This document shows positions 46,949 to 54,969 of a DNA stretch of 64,000 bases, in pieces. The notes beneath the pieces are model-generated. The model was not told where the DNA came from and searched no databases. It was given only the letters and a program-made list of their open reading frames with translations. Every line of letters begins with the position of its first letter. The first letter of the stretch is position 1. The DNA lies in assembly GCF_002979775.1 (NCBI RefSeq), contig NZ_PCPR01000001.1:186001-250000 (forward strand), given 5' to 3'. The position numbers and the translations under genes are program-made. Source of the DNA: Arthrobacter sp. MYb23. GTDB taxonomy: Bacteria > Actinomycetota > Actinomycetes > Actinomycetales > Micrococcaceae.

Positions 46949-47064
46949 TGGAGAAGAAGCTACCCAGTCGCAAGGTGTGATGTCAATAACATGCTCAAAA
47001 CCATACAATTGCTGATTCCTTGAGATTGACAGGATTTCTCATGGCCGCCTAGGGTGACTGGAAA

Positions 47065-47080
47065 TAGCAAGCGCTTTCTA
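47065..47080. promoter_or_regulatory. LacI-type operator, plus-strand operon side
   Basis: TAGCAAGCGCTTTCTA has the same layout as the site at 46933-46948 (12 of 16 positions identical) and lies 34 bp before the 2-hydroxyacid dehydrogenase start. The two sites in one divergent promoter suggest a single repressor controls both directions. Confidence 0.72.
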
Positions 47081-47113
47081 TAGATTTCTCGTAACGAACC
47101 GGACGGAACCGCA

Positions 47114-48139
47114 GTGACCACCAACCTCCAGCAAGCCGGCACCATCAAGGCTGCGTTCGTGATGGGCCGCAACAACCTGCGCACCCTGTTCAGCGCCGAG
47201 GACCTCGCGCGTCTCCGCGGAATGGTTACCCTCCTGGACGCAGAGCCAGTTGCTGACTTCTCAGTCCCTGGTTCCTTGGAGAAGCTCGCCGGGGCGCAGC
47301 TGCTCATCACGGGGTGGGGCGCTCCGACCATCGATGCTTTCGTGTTGGACCGCCTGCCGGAGCTGCGCTGCATCGTCCATGCCGCAGGTACCGTCAAGAC
47401 CTTCCTGTCCCCCGAGGTCTACGCCCGCGGGATCGAAGTTTCCTCCTCGGCCGCAGCCAACGCCGTGCCGGTAGCCGAATTCACTTTCGCCGCAATCGTC
47501 ATGGGCCTTAAACGGGCTCGGCGGTTCAGCGAACAATTGCGCACCACAGGGGCATCCCGCAACGCCTCCGGCTTCCCCAGTATTGGAACCAACGGAGTAA
47601 CAATCGGCCTAGTGGGCGCCTCACGTGTGGGCCGCTTGGTTATTGGGCTGCTCAAGAACCTCGATGCCAGGGTGCTGGTCTACGATCCCTACCTCACCGC
47701 CGTCGAGGCTTCAGCGCTGGGCGTGGAAACCGTGGGGCTGAACCAGCTGTGTGCGTTGTCCGACGTCGTCAGCGTCCACGCTCCGGACATCGCGGAGACA
47801 AGGGGCATCATCGGCGCGCAGCAACTTGCCCTCATGAGGGACGGAACCCTGGTCATCAATACCGCCCGCGGCGCCCTCATCGATGCCGCGGCGCTGACGG
47901 CCGAACTCGTCTCCGGGCGGCTTGACGCGTATCTTGACGTCACAGACCCCGAGCCCCTCCCCTCCGGTTCGGTACTGCACACGCTCCCCAATGTTGTGCT
48001 GACGCCCCACATTGCGGGGGCGATGGGCAACGAAATCCACCGTCTGGGCAGCCACGCCGTGATGGAAGTCCGCCGATTGAGTGAGGGCTTGCCCTTGGCT
48101 TATCCGGTATTGGCCGCGGATCTTGCGAGAATCGCTTAG
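47114..48139 (+). CDS. D-isomer-specific 2-hydroxyacid dehydrogenase
   Basis: A 341-residue NAD(P)-dependent oxidoreductase. The dinucleotide loop is GLVGASRVGRL with the family G-x-S/G-x-x-G form, the catalytic arginine is in NTARGALID, and the catalytic histidine is in VVLTPHIAGAMG. It begins the plus-strand unit and overlaps the LacI gene by one base. In this setting it could reduce or oxidise a keto or hydroxy acid from the uronic-acid branch. Substrate is not evident from sequence. Confidence 0.88.
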   Translation: MTTNLQQAGTIKAAFVMGRNNLRTLFSAEDLARLRGMVTLLDAEPVADFSVPGSLEKLAGAQLLITGWGAPTIDAFVLDRLPELRCIVHAAGTVKTFLSPEVYARGIEVSSSAAANAVPVAEFTFAAIVMGLKRARRFSEQLRTTGASRNASGFPSIGTNGVTIGLVGASRVGRLVIGLLKNLDARVLVYDPYLTAVEASALGVETVGLNQLCALSDVVSVHAPDIAETRGIIGAQQLALMRDGTLVINTARGALIDAAALTAELVSGRLDAYLDVTDPEPLPSGSVLHTLPNVVLTPHIAGAMGNEIHRLGSHAVMEVRRLSEGLPLAYPVLAADLARIA

Positions 48140-49233
48140 TGACTGAGAAAAGCTCCCCTACAGAACCGATCCATGCCCGCGGCGGCAGTGGCGCCACCAT
48201 TGCCGACGTTGCGCAGGCGGCAGGCGTGTCAGTGGCCACCGTCTCCAGGGCCCTGAGCGGCAACTACCCGGTGGCAAAAGCCACCCGGGAACGCATCTTC
48301 CGGTCCGTGACCGACCTCGGCTATGTGGCCAACGCGCATGCCCGTGCCCTTGCCGGGGCAACAACGCGGACCGTGGGCATCATCATCAACGATGTGGCCG
48401 ATCCGTTTTTCGCCTACATCGCCCGCGGGGTTGAACGGCAGGCGAGCGCAGAAGGACGAATGTGCCTCATCACCGCCACGCACGGGGACAAGGAACGGGA
48501 GCTTGCGCTGGTGGACCTCATGCGCGAGCAACGCACCGATGCCGTGATCCTGGTGGGCGGCGCCTCGGATGACCCCCGGTACAGGAAGCAAATGGCCGAC
48601 CGCGCACGTGCGCTCGATGCTGCCGGCTCCTCACTGGTCCTGTGTGGCAGGCCGTCCCTGGGGCCGGGAGTGCCCACCAAGATGGTCACGTACGACAATG
48701 AAGGAGGCGCGTTCGCGATCACGGACTACCTCATCTCACAGGGGCACCGAAGGATCCTTTATGTCGGGGGGCCGCGCGATTTCTCGACGACGGCGTCGCG
48801 GCTGGCCGGTTTCTACCGCGCCTTGGATGCGCGCGGAATTGAGCGGGATCCGGCACTGGTCCATGAGGGTGCCTTTGGCCGCGGTTTTGGGTACAGCCGC
48901 ATGCGGGAACTGTTGGACCAGGACGTGGACTTCACCGCTGTCTTCGGCGCCAACGACCTCGTGGCGGCGGGCATCCTGGAAGCGCTCGAGGAGCGCGGCA
49001 TCCGCGTTCCACAGGACGTTTCGGTGGTTGGTTACGACGACGTTCCGGTGGCCAGCGAACTACGCCCCCGCCTCACCACGGTCCGGGTTCCGCTGGAAGA
49101 ACTGGGGCGCGAGGCCGTGCGTCTGGCACTGTCCCAGTCACCGCACGACGCCGGCGCCTCCTCTGACAACACCCTCACCGTTGGTACGCACATCGTCATC
49201 CGGGACTCGGTTTCACCACCCAGCAAGCCCTGA
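48139..49233 (+). CDS. LacI-family transcriptional regulator
   Basis: A 364-residue repressor with an N-terminal helix-turn-helix (ATIADVAQAAGVSVATVSRA, about 14-33) and hinge, then a type I periplasmic-binding-like ligand domain (TVGIIINDVADPFFAYIARG; VSVVGYDDVPVASELRPRLT). It is the obvious controller of the divergent operons and of the PL8 lyase, given the palindromes at 46933, 47065 and 49281. The effector would be a sugar from the degraded polysaccharide. Confidence 0.92.
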   Translation: MTEKSSPTEPIHARGGSGATIADVAQAAGVSVATVSRALSGNYPVAKATRERIFRSVTDLGYVANAHARALAGATTRTVGIIINDVADPFFAYIARGVERQASAEGRMCLITATHGDKERELALVDLMREQRTDAVILVGGASDDPRYRKQMADRARALDAAGSSLVLCGRPSLGPGVPTKMVTYDNEGGAFAITDYLISQGHRRILYVGGPRDFSTTASRLAGFYRALDARGIERDPALVHEGAFGRGFGYSRMRELLDQDVDFTAVFGANDLVAAGILEALEERGIRVPQDVSVVGYDDVPVASELRPRLTTVRVPLEELGREAVRLALSQSPHDAGASSDNTLTVGTHIVIRDSVSPPSKP

Positions 49234-49280
49234 GCAGTTTTGTTCATTTCTGTTGAGGTGCCCGGGAACCGGACATAAAG

Positions 49281-49301
49281 TTGCGGAAACTTTCACCGCA
49301 A
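49281..49301. promoter_or_regulatory. Palindrome upstream of the PL8 lyase gene
   Basis: TTGCGG-N9-CCGCAA with GAAACTTTC at its centre is a dyad lying 44 bp before the lyase start. It is a different sequence from the two CG-centred sites near 47 kb, so it may be a site for another regulator. Confidence 0.5.
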
Positions 49302-49320
49302 TGTCCACCCCATCACGCCT

Positions 49321-49350
49321 GGAACAGTTTTGAACGGAGCAGTTTTGAAC
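49321..49350 (+). repeat. Tandem duplication covering ribosome-binding site and TTG start
   Basis: GGAACAGTTTTGAAC (49321-49335) and GGAGCAGTTTTGAAC (49336-49350) differ by one base. Each contains a GGA(G) followed, about five bases later, by TTG-AAC, so each could serve as a translation start of the lyase. Confidence 0.7.
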
Positions 49351-51786
49351 TTCAATGGACCCACAATGAGCCGCAGGACCCTTTTCCAAGCAGGAGGTGC
49401 GGCAGCCCTCGCCGGCGCACTGCTCTCCCAGACGGGCACCGCCTTCGCCGCTTCCGATGCCGGACTGCAGGAGCTCATTGATCGACGCCGGTTGGTCCTC
49501 ACCGGAAGCCGTAGCGCCGCAGACATCCCCGAGCTCGCCTCGCAGCTTGAAGGCATGGGCGAGACCACCGGGAAATGGTGGACATCCTTGGACAAAGCCC
49601 CGGCGCGGACTTCGCTGTGGAGCGATATCCCGTTGACGGGCATCGGACAGTCCGCTGCTGCTACGGGCAACATGGGGCTGCACTTCAACCGTCTGTACGA
49701 CATGGCACTCGGGTACGCAGTCCCCGGCAATCCGTACGCTGGAAATCCGGACCTGGCCGCCGACATTGTTGCGGGCCTTCAGCTCCTCAATGACACGGCA
49801 TACAAACCGTCCAACAAGGCAGCGGGCAACTGGTGGTTCTGGGAGATCGGTGTCCCCCGGAAGACCGTGGACATCCTCACCCTCCTGCATGCTGAAGTTC
49901 CCCAGGCCCTGCGGACATCCCTGTTGGCGGCCGTCCGCTGGTTCGCCCCGAATCCGAATTGGCGCGGGCGTGCCACATCCCTGGCAGAGACCGGCGCCAA
50001 CCGCGTGGACAAGTCACTGGCCTGCTGCATGCGGGGCATCCTGGATAACAATCCCAGCGAGATCGCACTGGGCCGCGATGCCCTGAGCGATACAGTCCGC
50101 GGTGGCACCAACAGTGTCTTCACCTACGTCACCAGCGGCGATGGCTTCTACGCAGACGGGTCCTATGTGCAGCACTCCTACCTCCCCTACGCAGGAACCT
50201 ACGGCGTGGTGGCCCTGGCTGGCATCGCCGAGATCATCGCGATGCTGGGTGGAAGCACCTGGGCAGTGAACGACCCCAAGCGTTCTGTTCTCCTCGACGC
50301 CGTGGAGGAAACCTATGCGCCGTTCGTCTGGGACGGCCGGATCATGGACACTATCCGGGGACGGGCTGTCTCCCGCCAGCGGGAACCCGACTATGTCAGC
50401 GGCTTCGGACTGATTTCCGCTGTCCTGCTGCTGGCGCCGGGCTGCGAGGAGCCGTACCGTTCCCGTTTCCTGGCGTTGGCCAAGGGCTGGCTGGAACGCT
50501 GCGCCGATCAGAAATTGGTGGGCCATCCAACGCAGAGCCTGGCCAAATCCTTGCTCTCCTTGGGCGTCCTTTCCGATTCCACGGTCGTTGCTGTCCCGGC
50601 ACCGGTCTACAGCCGTATGTTCTCCGACCAGGACCGGCTGGTCCACCACCGCCCCCAGTGGGGGTGCACGGTCAACCTGTCCTCCAAGAGGATCGGCCGC
50701 TATGAGTGGGGCAACAGCGAGAACAACCTCGGCTGGTACCAGGGCGATGGCATGACGTTCCTTTACACCCGTCAGGATCCGTCCCAGTTCAGCGCCGACT
50801 TCTGGCCGACCGTTGACCCCCATGCCCTTCCCGGGACCACGGTCAACGATCAAGCACGGGCTAGCGGCGCTGGCGGGGCAGGGACCGGCATCCCCCGCGC
50901 TTTCCAGGCGTTCGCCGGCGGACTCACCGTGGACGGCCGCTGGGGCGTGATCGGCATGGACCACCTCAACCACAACAAGACACTGTCCGGCCGGAAGTCA
51001 TGGTTCTTCCTGGACGATGCTGTGGTCTCCCTCGGCGCGGGAATTACCGGGACGGGCGGCGCTGCAGTGCAAACGACGGTGGAGAACAGATCCTTCGCTG
51101 TGGGTTCGGTGCCCGCTGTTCGCACCGATTCCCGGAATCGCCGATTTGAGCCCGGTGATGCACCGGTCGTCGTGAAGCGGTCCGTGCACCTTGAAGGGCA
51201 CGGGGGCTACGTATTCCTCGACTCGCCCGGCGTTTCCGGAACTCCCGAAGTCGCTCTTGTCCGCCGCACAGGGAGTTGGTTCGACGTGAACTCGGGGGCG
51301 GACACCGGCGGCACCACGGATCCTGTTACGCGGGACTATGTGACTATTACGCACCGCCACGGAGTGGATCCCGTGGCTTCGGGCTATGCGTACATGATGC
51401 TGCCTGCCGCAGCTGCTTCAGATACGTTCTCCCAGTCGGCCAACCCGGAGGTGAAGGTACTCGCCAATTCAGCAGATGTGCAGATGGTGGAGGTGGGCAA
51501 GGACAAGCTGGTCTTGGCCAACTTCTTTGCCGCAGCATCTTCCGGCGGCTACTCAGCGTCCGGGCCGTGCACCCTGGCCGTGCACCAGGACGGGGACACG
51601 CTGGCCGTTTCCGTGGCGGACCCGTCACGGACCCAGCCTTCGGTAAAGGTCACGCTTCCCGGCTCAACGTGGCGCACCGTGGTTCAGGCCGATCCCGGCG
51701 CAGTCCTGGTCAGTTCCGATCCCTTGGTGATCGAGGTCCAGCTCGACGGACATGGCCACCAGAAGAACCTGACGCTGGGCACCTAG
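49345..51786 (+). CDS. Secreted polysaccharide lyase, PL8 family
   Basis: Cuts uronic-acid polysaccharides (hyaluronate, chondroitin or xanthan, depending on subgroup) by beta-elimination. Counting from the TTG at 49345 (GGAG upstream), the protein has 813 residues. A Tat-like leader MSRRTLFQAGGAAALAGALL begins at the ATG 49366, which is the alternative start. The catalytic triad is N219 (TGANRVDKS), H277 and Y286 in VQHSYLPYAGTYG, at the usual 9-residue His-Tyr spacing. The alpha/alpha toroid is followed by the PL8 beta-sandwich domains. No cell-wall anchor is visible, so it should be released. Confidence 0.9.
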   Translation: MNFNGPTMSRRTLFQAGGAAALAGALLSQTGTAFAASDAGLQELIDRRRLVLTGSRSAADIPELASQLEGMGETTGKWWTSLDKAPARTSLWSDIPLTGIGQSAAATGNMGLHFNRLYDMALGYAVPGNPYAGNPDLAADIVAGLQLLNDTAYKPSNKAAGNWWFWEIGVPRKTVDILTLLHAEVPQALRTSLLAAVRWFAPNPNWRGRATSLAETGANRVDKSLACCMRGILDNNPSEIALGRDALSDTVRGGTNSVFTYVTSGDGFYADGSYVQHSYLPYAGTYGVVALAGIAEIIAMLGGSTWAVNDPKRSVLLDAVEETYAPFVWDGRIMDTIRGRAVSRQREPDYVSGFGLISAVLLLAPGCEEPYRSRFLALAKGWLERCADQKLVGHPTQSLAKSLLSLGVLSDSTVVAVPAPVYSRMFSDQDRLVHHRPQWGCTVNLSSKRIGRYEWGNSENNLGWYQGDGMTFLYTRQDPSQFSADFWPTVDPHALPGTTVNDQARASGAGGAGTGIPRAFQAFAGGLTVDGRWGVIGMDHLNHNKTLSGRKSWFFLDDAVVSLGAGITGTGGAAVQTTVENRSFAVGSVPAVRTDSRNRRFEPGDAPVVVKRSVHLEGHGGYVFLDSPGVSGTPEVALVRRTGSWFDVNSGADTGGTTDPVTRDYVTITHRHGVDPVASGYAYMMLPAAAASDTFSQSANPEVKVLANSADVQMVEVGKDKLVLANFFAAASSGGYSASGPCTLAVHQDGDTLAVSVADPSRTQPSVKVTLPGSTWRTVVQADPGAVLVSSDPLVIEVQLDGHGHQKNLTLGT

Positions 51787-51840
51787 GCGGGTCCCGGCGT
51801 CGAGCGTTCCGCGACCTCTTGCGCCGGGAACGCGGGAGCG

Positions 51841-51905
51841 GTGCGAGAACGCCGGGTAGGAACGGCGAACTCGACGCATTCCGGCGAACTCGACGCTCCC
51901 CCGCG
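51841..51905. repeat. Intergenic repeat-family member after the PL8 gene
   Basis: Contains TGCGAGAACGCCGGG, then two copies of CGGCGAACTCGACGC about 18 bp apart. The same TGCGAGAACGCC opening occurs after the ABM gene (near 14282) and after rarD (near 39655). It lies between convergent genes. Confidence 0.65.
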
Positions 51906-51922
51906 AGCTCAGTGCACCTAAA

Positions 51923-51964
51923 ACAAGGAGGGCCGGATTCACGAATGAACCCGGCCCTCCTTGT
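51923..51964. terminator. Bidirectional terminator between PL8 lyase and gabT
   Basis: ACAAGGAGGGCCGG (51923-51936) and CCGGCCCTCCTTGT (51951-51964) form a perfect 14-bp stem with an A/T-rich base on both sides. Confidence 0.82.
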
Positions 51965-51979
51965 TTGTAGCGATGAAGC

Positions 51980-53335
51980 TTACGCGTGAGCCTTGATGGC
52001 CGCAGTGAGGACCTCGAGGCCGTCGATCAGCAGTTCGTCGCTGATGACCAGCGGCGGGAGCAAGCGGATGACGTTGCCGTAGGTGCCACAGGTCAGGATG
52101 ATGACGCCTTCCTTGAGGCAAGCGGCAGCAACGGCCTTGGTGAGCTCGGCGTTCGGTTCCTTGGAGCCGGACTGGACCAACTCGATGGCCAGCATGGCGC
52201 CGCGGCCACGGATGTCGCCAACAACGGAAACTTCTTCAGCCAGTTCGCGGAGCTTGCCCAAGGCGAGCTCTTCGATGTGGCGTGCGCGGCCGTTGAGGTC
52301 GTGCTGTTCCATGGTGTCGATGGCTGCCAGTGCTGCTGCGCAGGCAACCGGGTTGCCACCGTAGGTGCCGCCCAGGCCACCCGGGTGAACAGCGTCGAGG
52401 AGGTCGGCGCGGCCGGTGATCGCGGACAGCGGCAGACCGCCGGCGATGCCCTTGGCCATGGTGATGATGTCCGGGACAACACCCTCGTGGTCGACGGCGA
52501 ACCATTCGCCCGTGCGGCAGAAGCCGGACTGGACCTCGTCAGCGATGAAGACGATGCCCTTTTCCTTGGCCCAAGCAGACAGTGCCGGAAGGAAGCCTTC
52601 GGCCGGAACGATGAAGCCGCCCTCGCCCTGGATGGGTTCAATGATGATCGCGGCAACCTGGTCGCCGCCGATCTGCTTCTCGATCATGGTGATGGCGCGC
52701 TTGGCAGCCTCGGCGCCCGTGATCTCCGGGTTCTCTTCACGGAACGGGTAGCTCATGGGCATGCGGTAGACCTCGGGCGCGAACGGGCCGAAGTTGGTCT
52801 TGTACGGCATGGCCTTGGCGGTCAGTGCCATGGTCAGGTTGGTGCGGCCGTGGTAAGCGTGGTCGAAAGCTACGACCGCATCGCGGCCGGTGGCCAGGCG
52901 TGCAACCTTGACGGCGTTCTCCACGGCTTCAGCGCCGGAGTTGAACAGCACGGTGCGCTTGGCGTGGTCGCCCGGGGTGAGGCGGTTGAGCTGCTCGGCA
53001 ACTGCAACGTAGCCCTCGTACGGGGTCACCATGAAGCAGGTGTGCGTGAAGTGTGCAGCAGCTTCCTGGACGGCAGCGACGACGGCGGGGTCGGACGCGC
53101 CGACGCTGGTCACGGCGATGCCGGAACCGAGGTCGATGAAGGAGTTGCCGTCAACGTCGCGGACGATGCCGCCGTCGGCGTCTTCAACGTAGACGGGGAC
53201 GCCTGAGGCGACGCCGGCAGCAACGACGGCGGCGCGGCGCTCAGCCAGTGCCTGCGACTTGGGGCCGGGGAAGGCGCCGTTGATGTTGCGCTTCTGCTCG
53301 ATGCGGTACGAGAGTTCGTTCGCGGTGGTGGTCAT
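51980..53335 (-). CDS. gabT: 4-aminobutyrate transaminase
   Basis: PLP class III aminotransferase converting GABA and 2-oxoglutarate to succinic semialdehyde and glutamate, 451 residues. GSGIAVTSVGASDPAVVAAV, EPIQGEGGFIVPAEGFLP, and the PLP-lysine region PDIITMAKGIAGGLPLSAI are all intact. It is the second gene after the aminobutyraldehyde dehydrogenase (59 bp apart) and is therefore likely under the divergent PucR-type regulator. Confidence 0.93.
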   Translation of the reverse strand: MTTTANELSYRIEQKRNINGAFPGPKSQALAERRAAVVAAGVASGVPVYVEDADGGIVRDVDGNSFIDLGSGIAVTSVGASDPAVVAAVQEAAAHFTHTCFMVTPYEGYVAVAEQLNRLTPGDHAKRTVLFNSGAEAVENAVKVARLATGRDAVVAFDHAYHGRTNLTMALTAKAMPYKTNFGPFAPEVYRMPMSYPFREENPEITGAEAAKRAITMIEKQIGGDQVAAIIIEPIQGEGGFIVPAEGFLPALSAWAKEKGIVFIADEVQSGFCRTGEWFAVDHEGVVPDIITMAKGIAGGLPLSAITGRADLLDAVHPGGLGGTYGGNPVACAAALAAIDTMEQHDLNGRARHIEELALGKLRELAEEVSVVGDIRGRGAMLAIELVQSGSKEPNAELTKAVAAACLKEGVIILTCGTYGNVIRLLPPLVISDELLIDGLEVLTAAIKAHA

Positions 53336-53394
53336 GAGGTGGTTGCCTTTCTGGGAAATTCGTACGGGTTACTCGACGGCGCTATGCGTCTGAG

Positions 53395-54825
53395 TTATGC
53401 ATCGAGTGCACTCATGACGTGCTTGATGCGCGTGTAGTCCTCGACGCCGTACATGGAGAGGTCCTTGCCGTAGCCGGACTGCTTGAAGCCGCCGTGGGGC
53501 ATCTCTGCCGTCAGGAGGATGTGGGTGTTGATCCAGACCGCACCGAAGTCAAGGTCGCGGCTCATGCGCATGGCCGTGCCGTGGTCGGTGGTCCAGACGC
53601 TGGAAGCCAGGGCGTATTCGACGTCGTTGGCGAGTTCGAGCGCTTCTTCTTCGGTGCTGAACTTCTGCACCGTGATAACCGGCCCGAAGGTTTCCTTCTG
53701 CACGATGTCATCAGTCTGCTTGGCGCCGGAGATGATGGTGGGCTCGAAGAAGAAGCCCTTCTCGCCTGCGCGGTGGCCACCGGTTTCGATCTTGCAGTTC
53801 TCCGGCAGGTTTTCCACTACGGAGGTCACGGCGTTGAAGTGGTTCACGTTGTTGAGCGGGCCGAAGTAGTTGTCTTCGTCGTTCTGCGAACCGGTGTGGA
53901 GGGTCTTGGTGTGCTCCACCATTGCTGCCACAACGTCGTCGTGGACTGAGTCTTCCACCAACACGCGCGTGATGGCCGTGCAGTCCTGGCCTGCGTTGAA
54001 GAAGGCGAACTCGGCGATGGCCGCTGCGCTCTTCTTGACGTCGGCATCCTTGAAGACGATGGCCGGAGCCTTGCCGCCAAGTTCAAGGTGGGCACGCTTG
54101 AGTCCCTTGGCTGCACCGCTGGCGACGGCGATGCCGGCGCGCACGGAACCGGTGATGGACACCAGGCCGGGAACCTTGTGGTCAACCATCATGGCGCCGG
54201 TCTCACCGGTGCCGAGAACAACGTTGAGGACACCGGCCGGGAAGATCTCGCCGGCGAGGCGTGCCAGGACCAGGGTGGACTCGGGGGTGGTGTCCGAGGG
54301 CTTCAGGACAATCGTGTTGCCTGCGGCCAGGGCCGGGCCGATCTTCCAGATGGCCATGAGGAACGGGTAGTTCCACGGAGCAACCTGGGCTACGACGCCG
54401 ATCGGTTCGCGGCGCACGTAAGAAGTGTGGCCTTCGAAGTACTCGCCCGCGGACTTGCCTTCCATGATGCGTGCTGCACCGGCGAAGAAGCGGAGCTGGT
54501 CGGCGCCTGCTGCAACTTCCTCGGAAGCAATCAAGGAACGGACCTGTCCGGTGTTGCGGTGCTGGGCTTCGACGAGTTCGTCGCTATTGGCCTCTACGGC
54601 GTCGGCGAGCTTGAGGAGCATGAGCTGGCGCTGGCCCGGGGTGGCTTTCTTCCAGGACTTGAAGGCCTGGTTGGCCGCGGTCATGGCGGCGTCCACGTCG
54701 GCCTGCACCGAAATGGGCGACTTGGCAACGATTTCCCCGGTGGCGGGGTTCACGATGTCCAAAAGACCCGTACCTGCCGGCGTAACGAATTCGCCGTTGA
54801 TGAAGTTCTGCAAGGTTTGAACCAC
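53395..54825 (-). CDS. patD: Gamma-aminobutyraldehyde dehydrogenase-like ALDH
   Basis: A 476-residue aldehyde dehydrogenase with MVQTLQNFINGEFVTPAGTG at the N-terminus, PWNYPFLMAIWKIGPALAAG, LELGGKAPA and the catalytic cysteine in NAGQDCTAITR, matching the aminobutyraldehyde type. The GTG at 54825 is used because the open frame further upstream is antisense-like and an AGAGGG lies nearby. Genomic pairing with gabT supports putrescine-to-succinate catabolism. A succinic semialdehyde dehydrogenase is a possible alternative. Confidence 0.88.
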   Translation of the reverse strand: MVQTLQNFINGEFVTPAGTGLLDIVNPATGEIVAKSPISVQADVDAAMTAANQAFKSWKKATPGQRQLMLLKLADAVEANSDELVEAQHRNTGQVRSLIASEEVAAGADQLRFFAGAARIMEGKSAGEYFEGHTSYVRREPIGVVAQVAPWNYPFLMAIWKIGPALAAGNTIVLKPSDTTPESTLVLARLAGEIFPAGVLNVVLGTGETGAMMVDHKVPGLVSITGSVRAGIAVASGAAKGLKRAHLELGGKAPAIVFKDADVKKSAAAIAEFAFFNAGQDCTAITRVLVEDSVHDDVVAAMVEHTKTLHTGSQNDEDNYFGPLNNVNHFNAVTSVVENLPENCKIETGGHRAGEKGFFFEPTIISGAKQTDDIVQKETFGPVITVQKFSTEEEALELANDVEYALASSVWTTDHGTAMRMSRDLDFGAVWINTHILLTAEMPHGGFKQSGYGKDLSMYGVEDYTRIKHVMSALDA

Positions 54826-54969
54826 GGTGTGCAACCCTCTTTCGGAGTCTGGGCATGGGTTTAGCTGATCAGAGCCTATGCCAGGGAGGGGGTCCAAGGA
54901 ATAGCCAGCTGCACACACAAGTACTATCCGCTTAGTGCGCTTGACCAGTACCGGGTTACGCTTAAAAGC

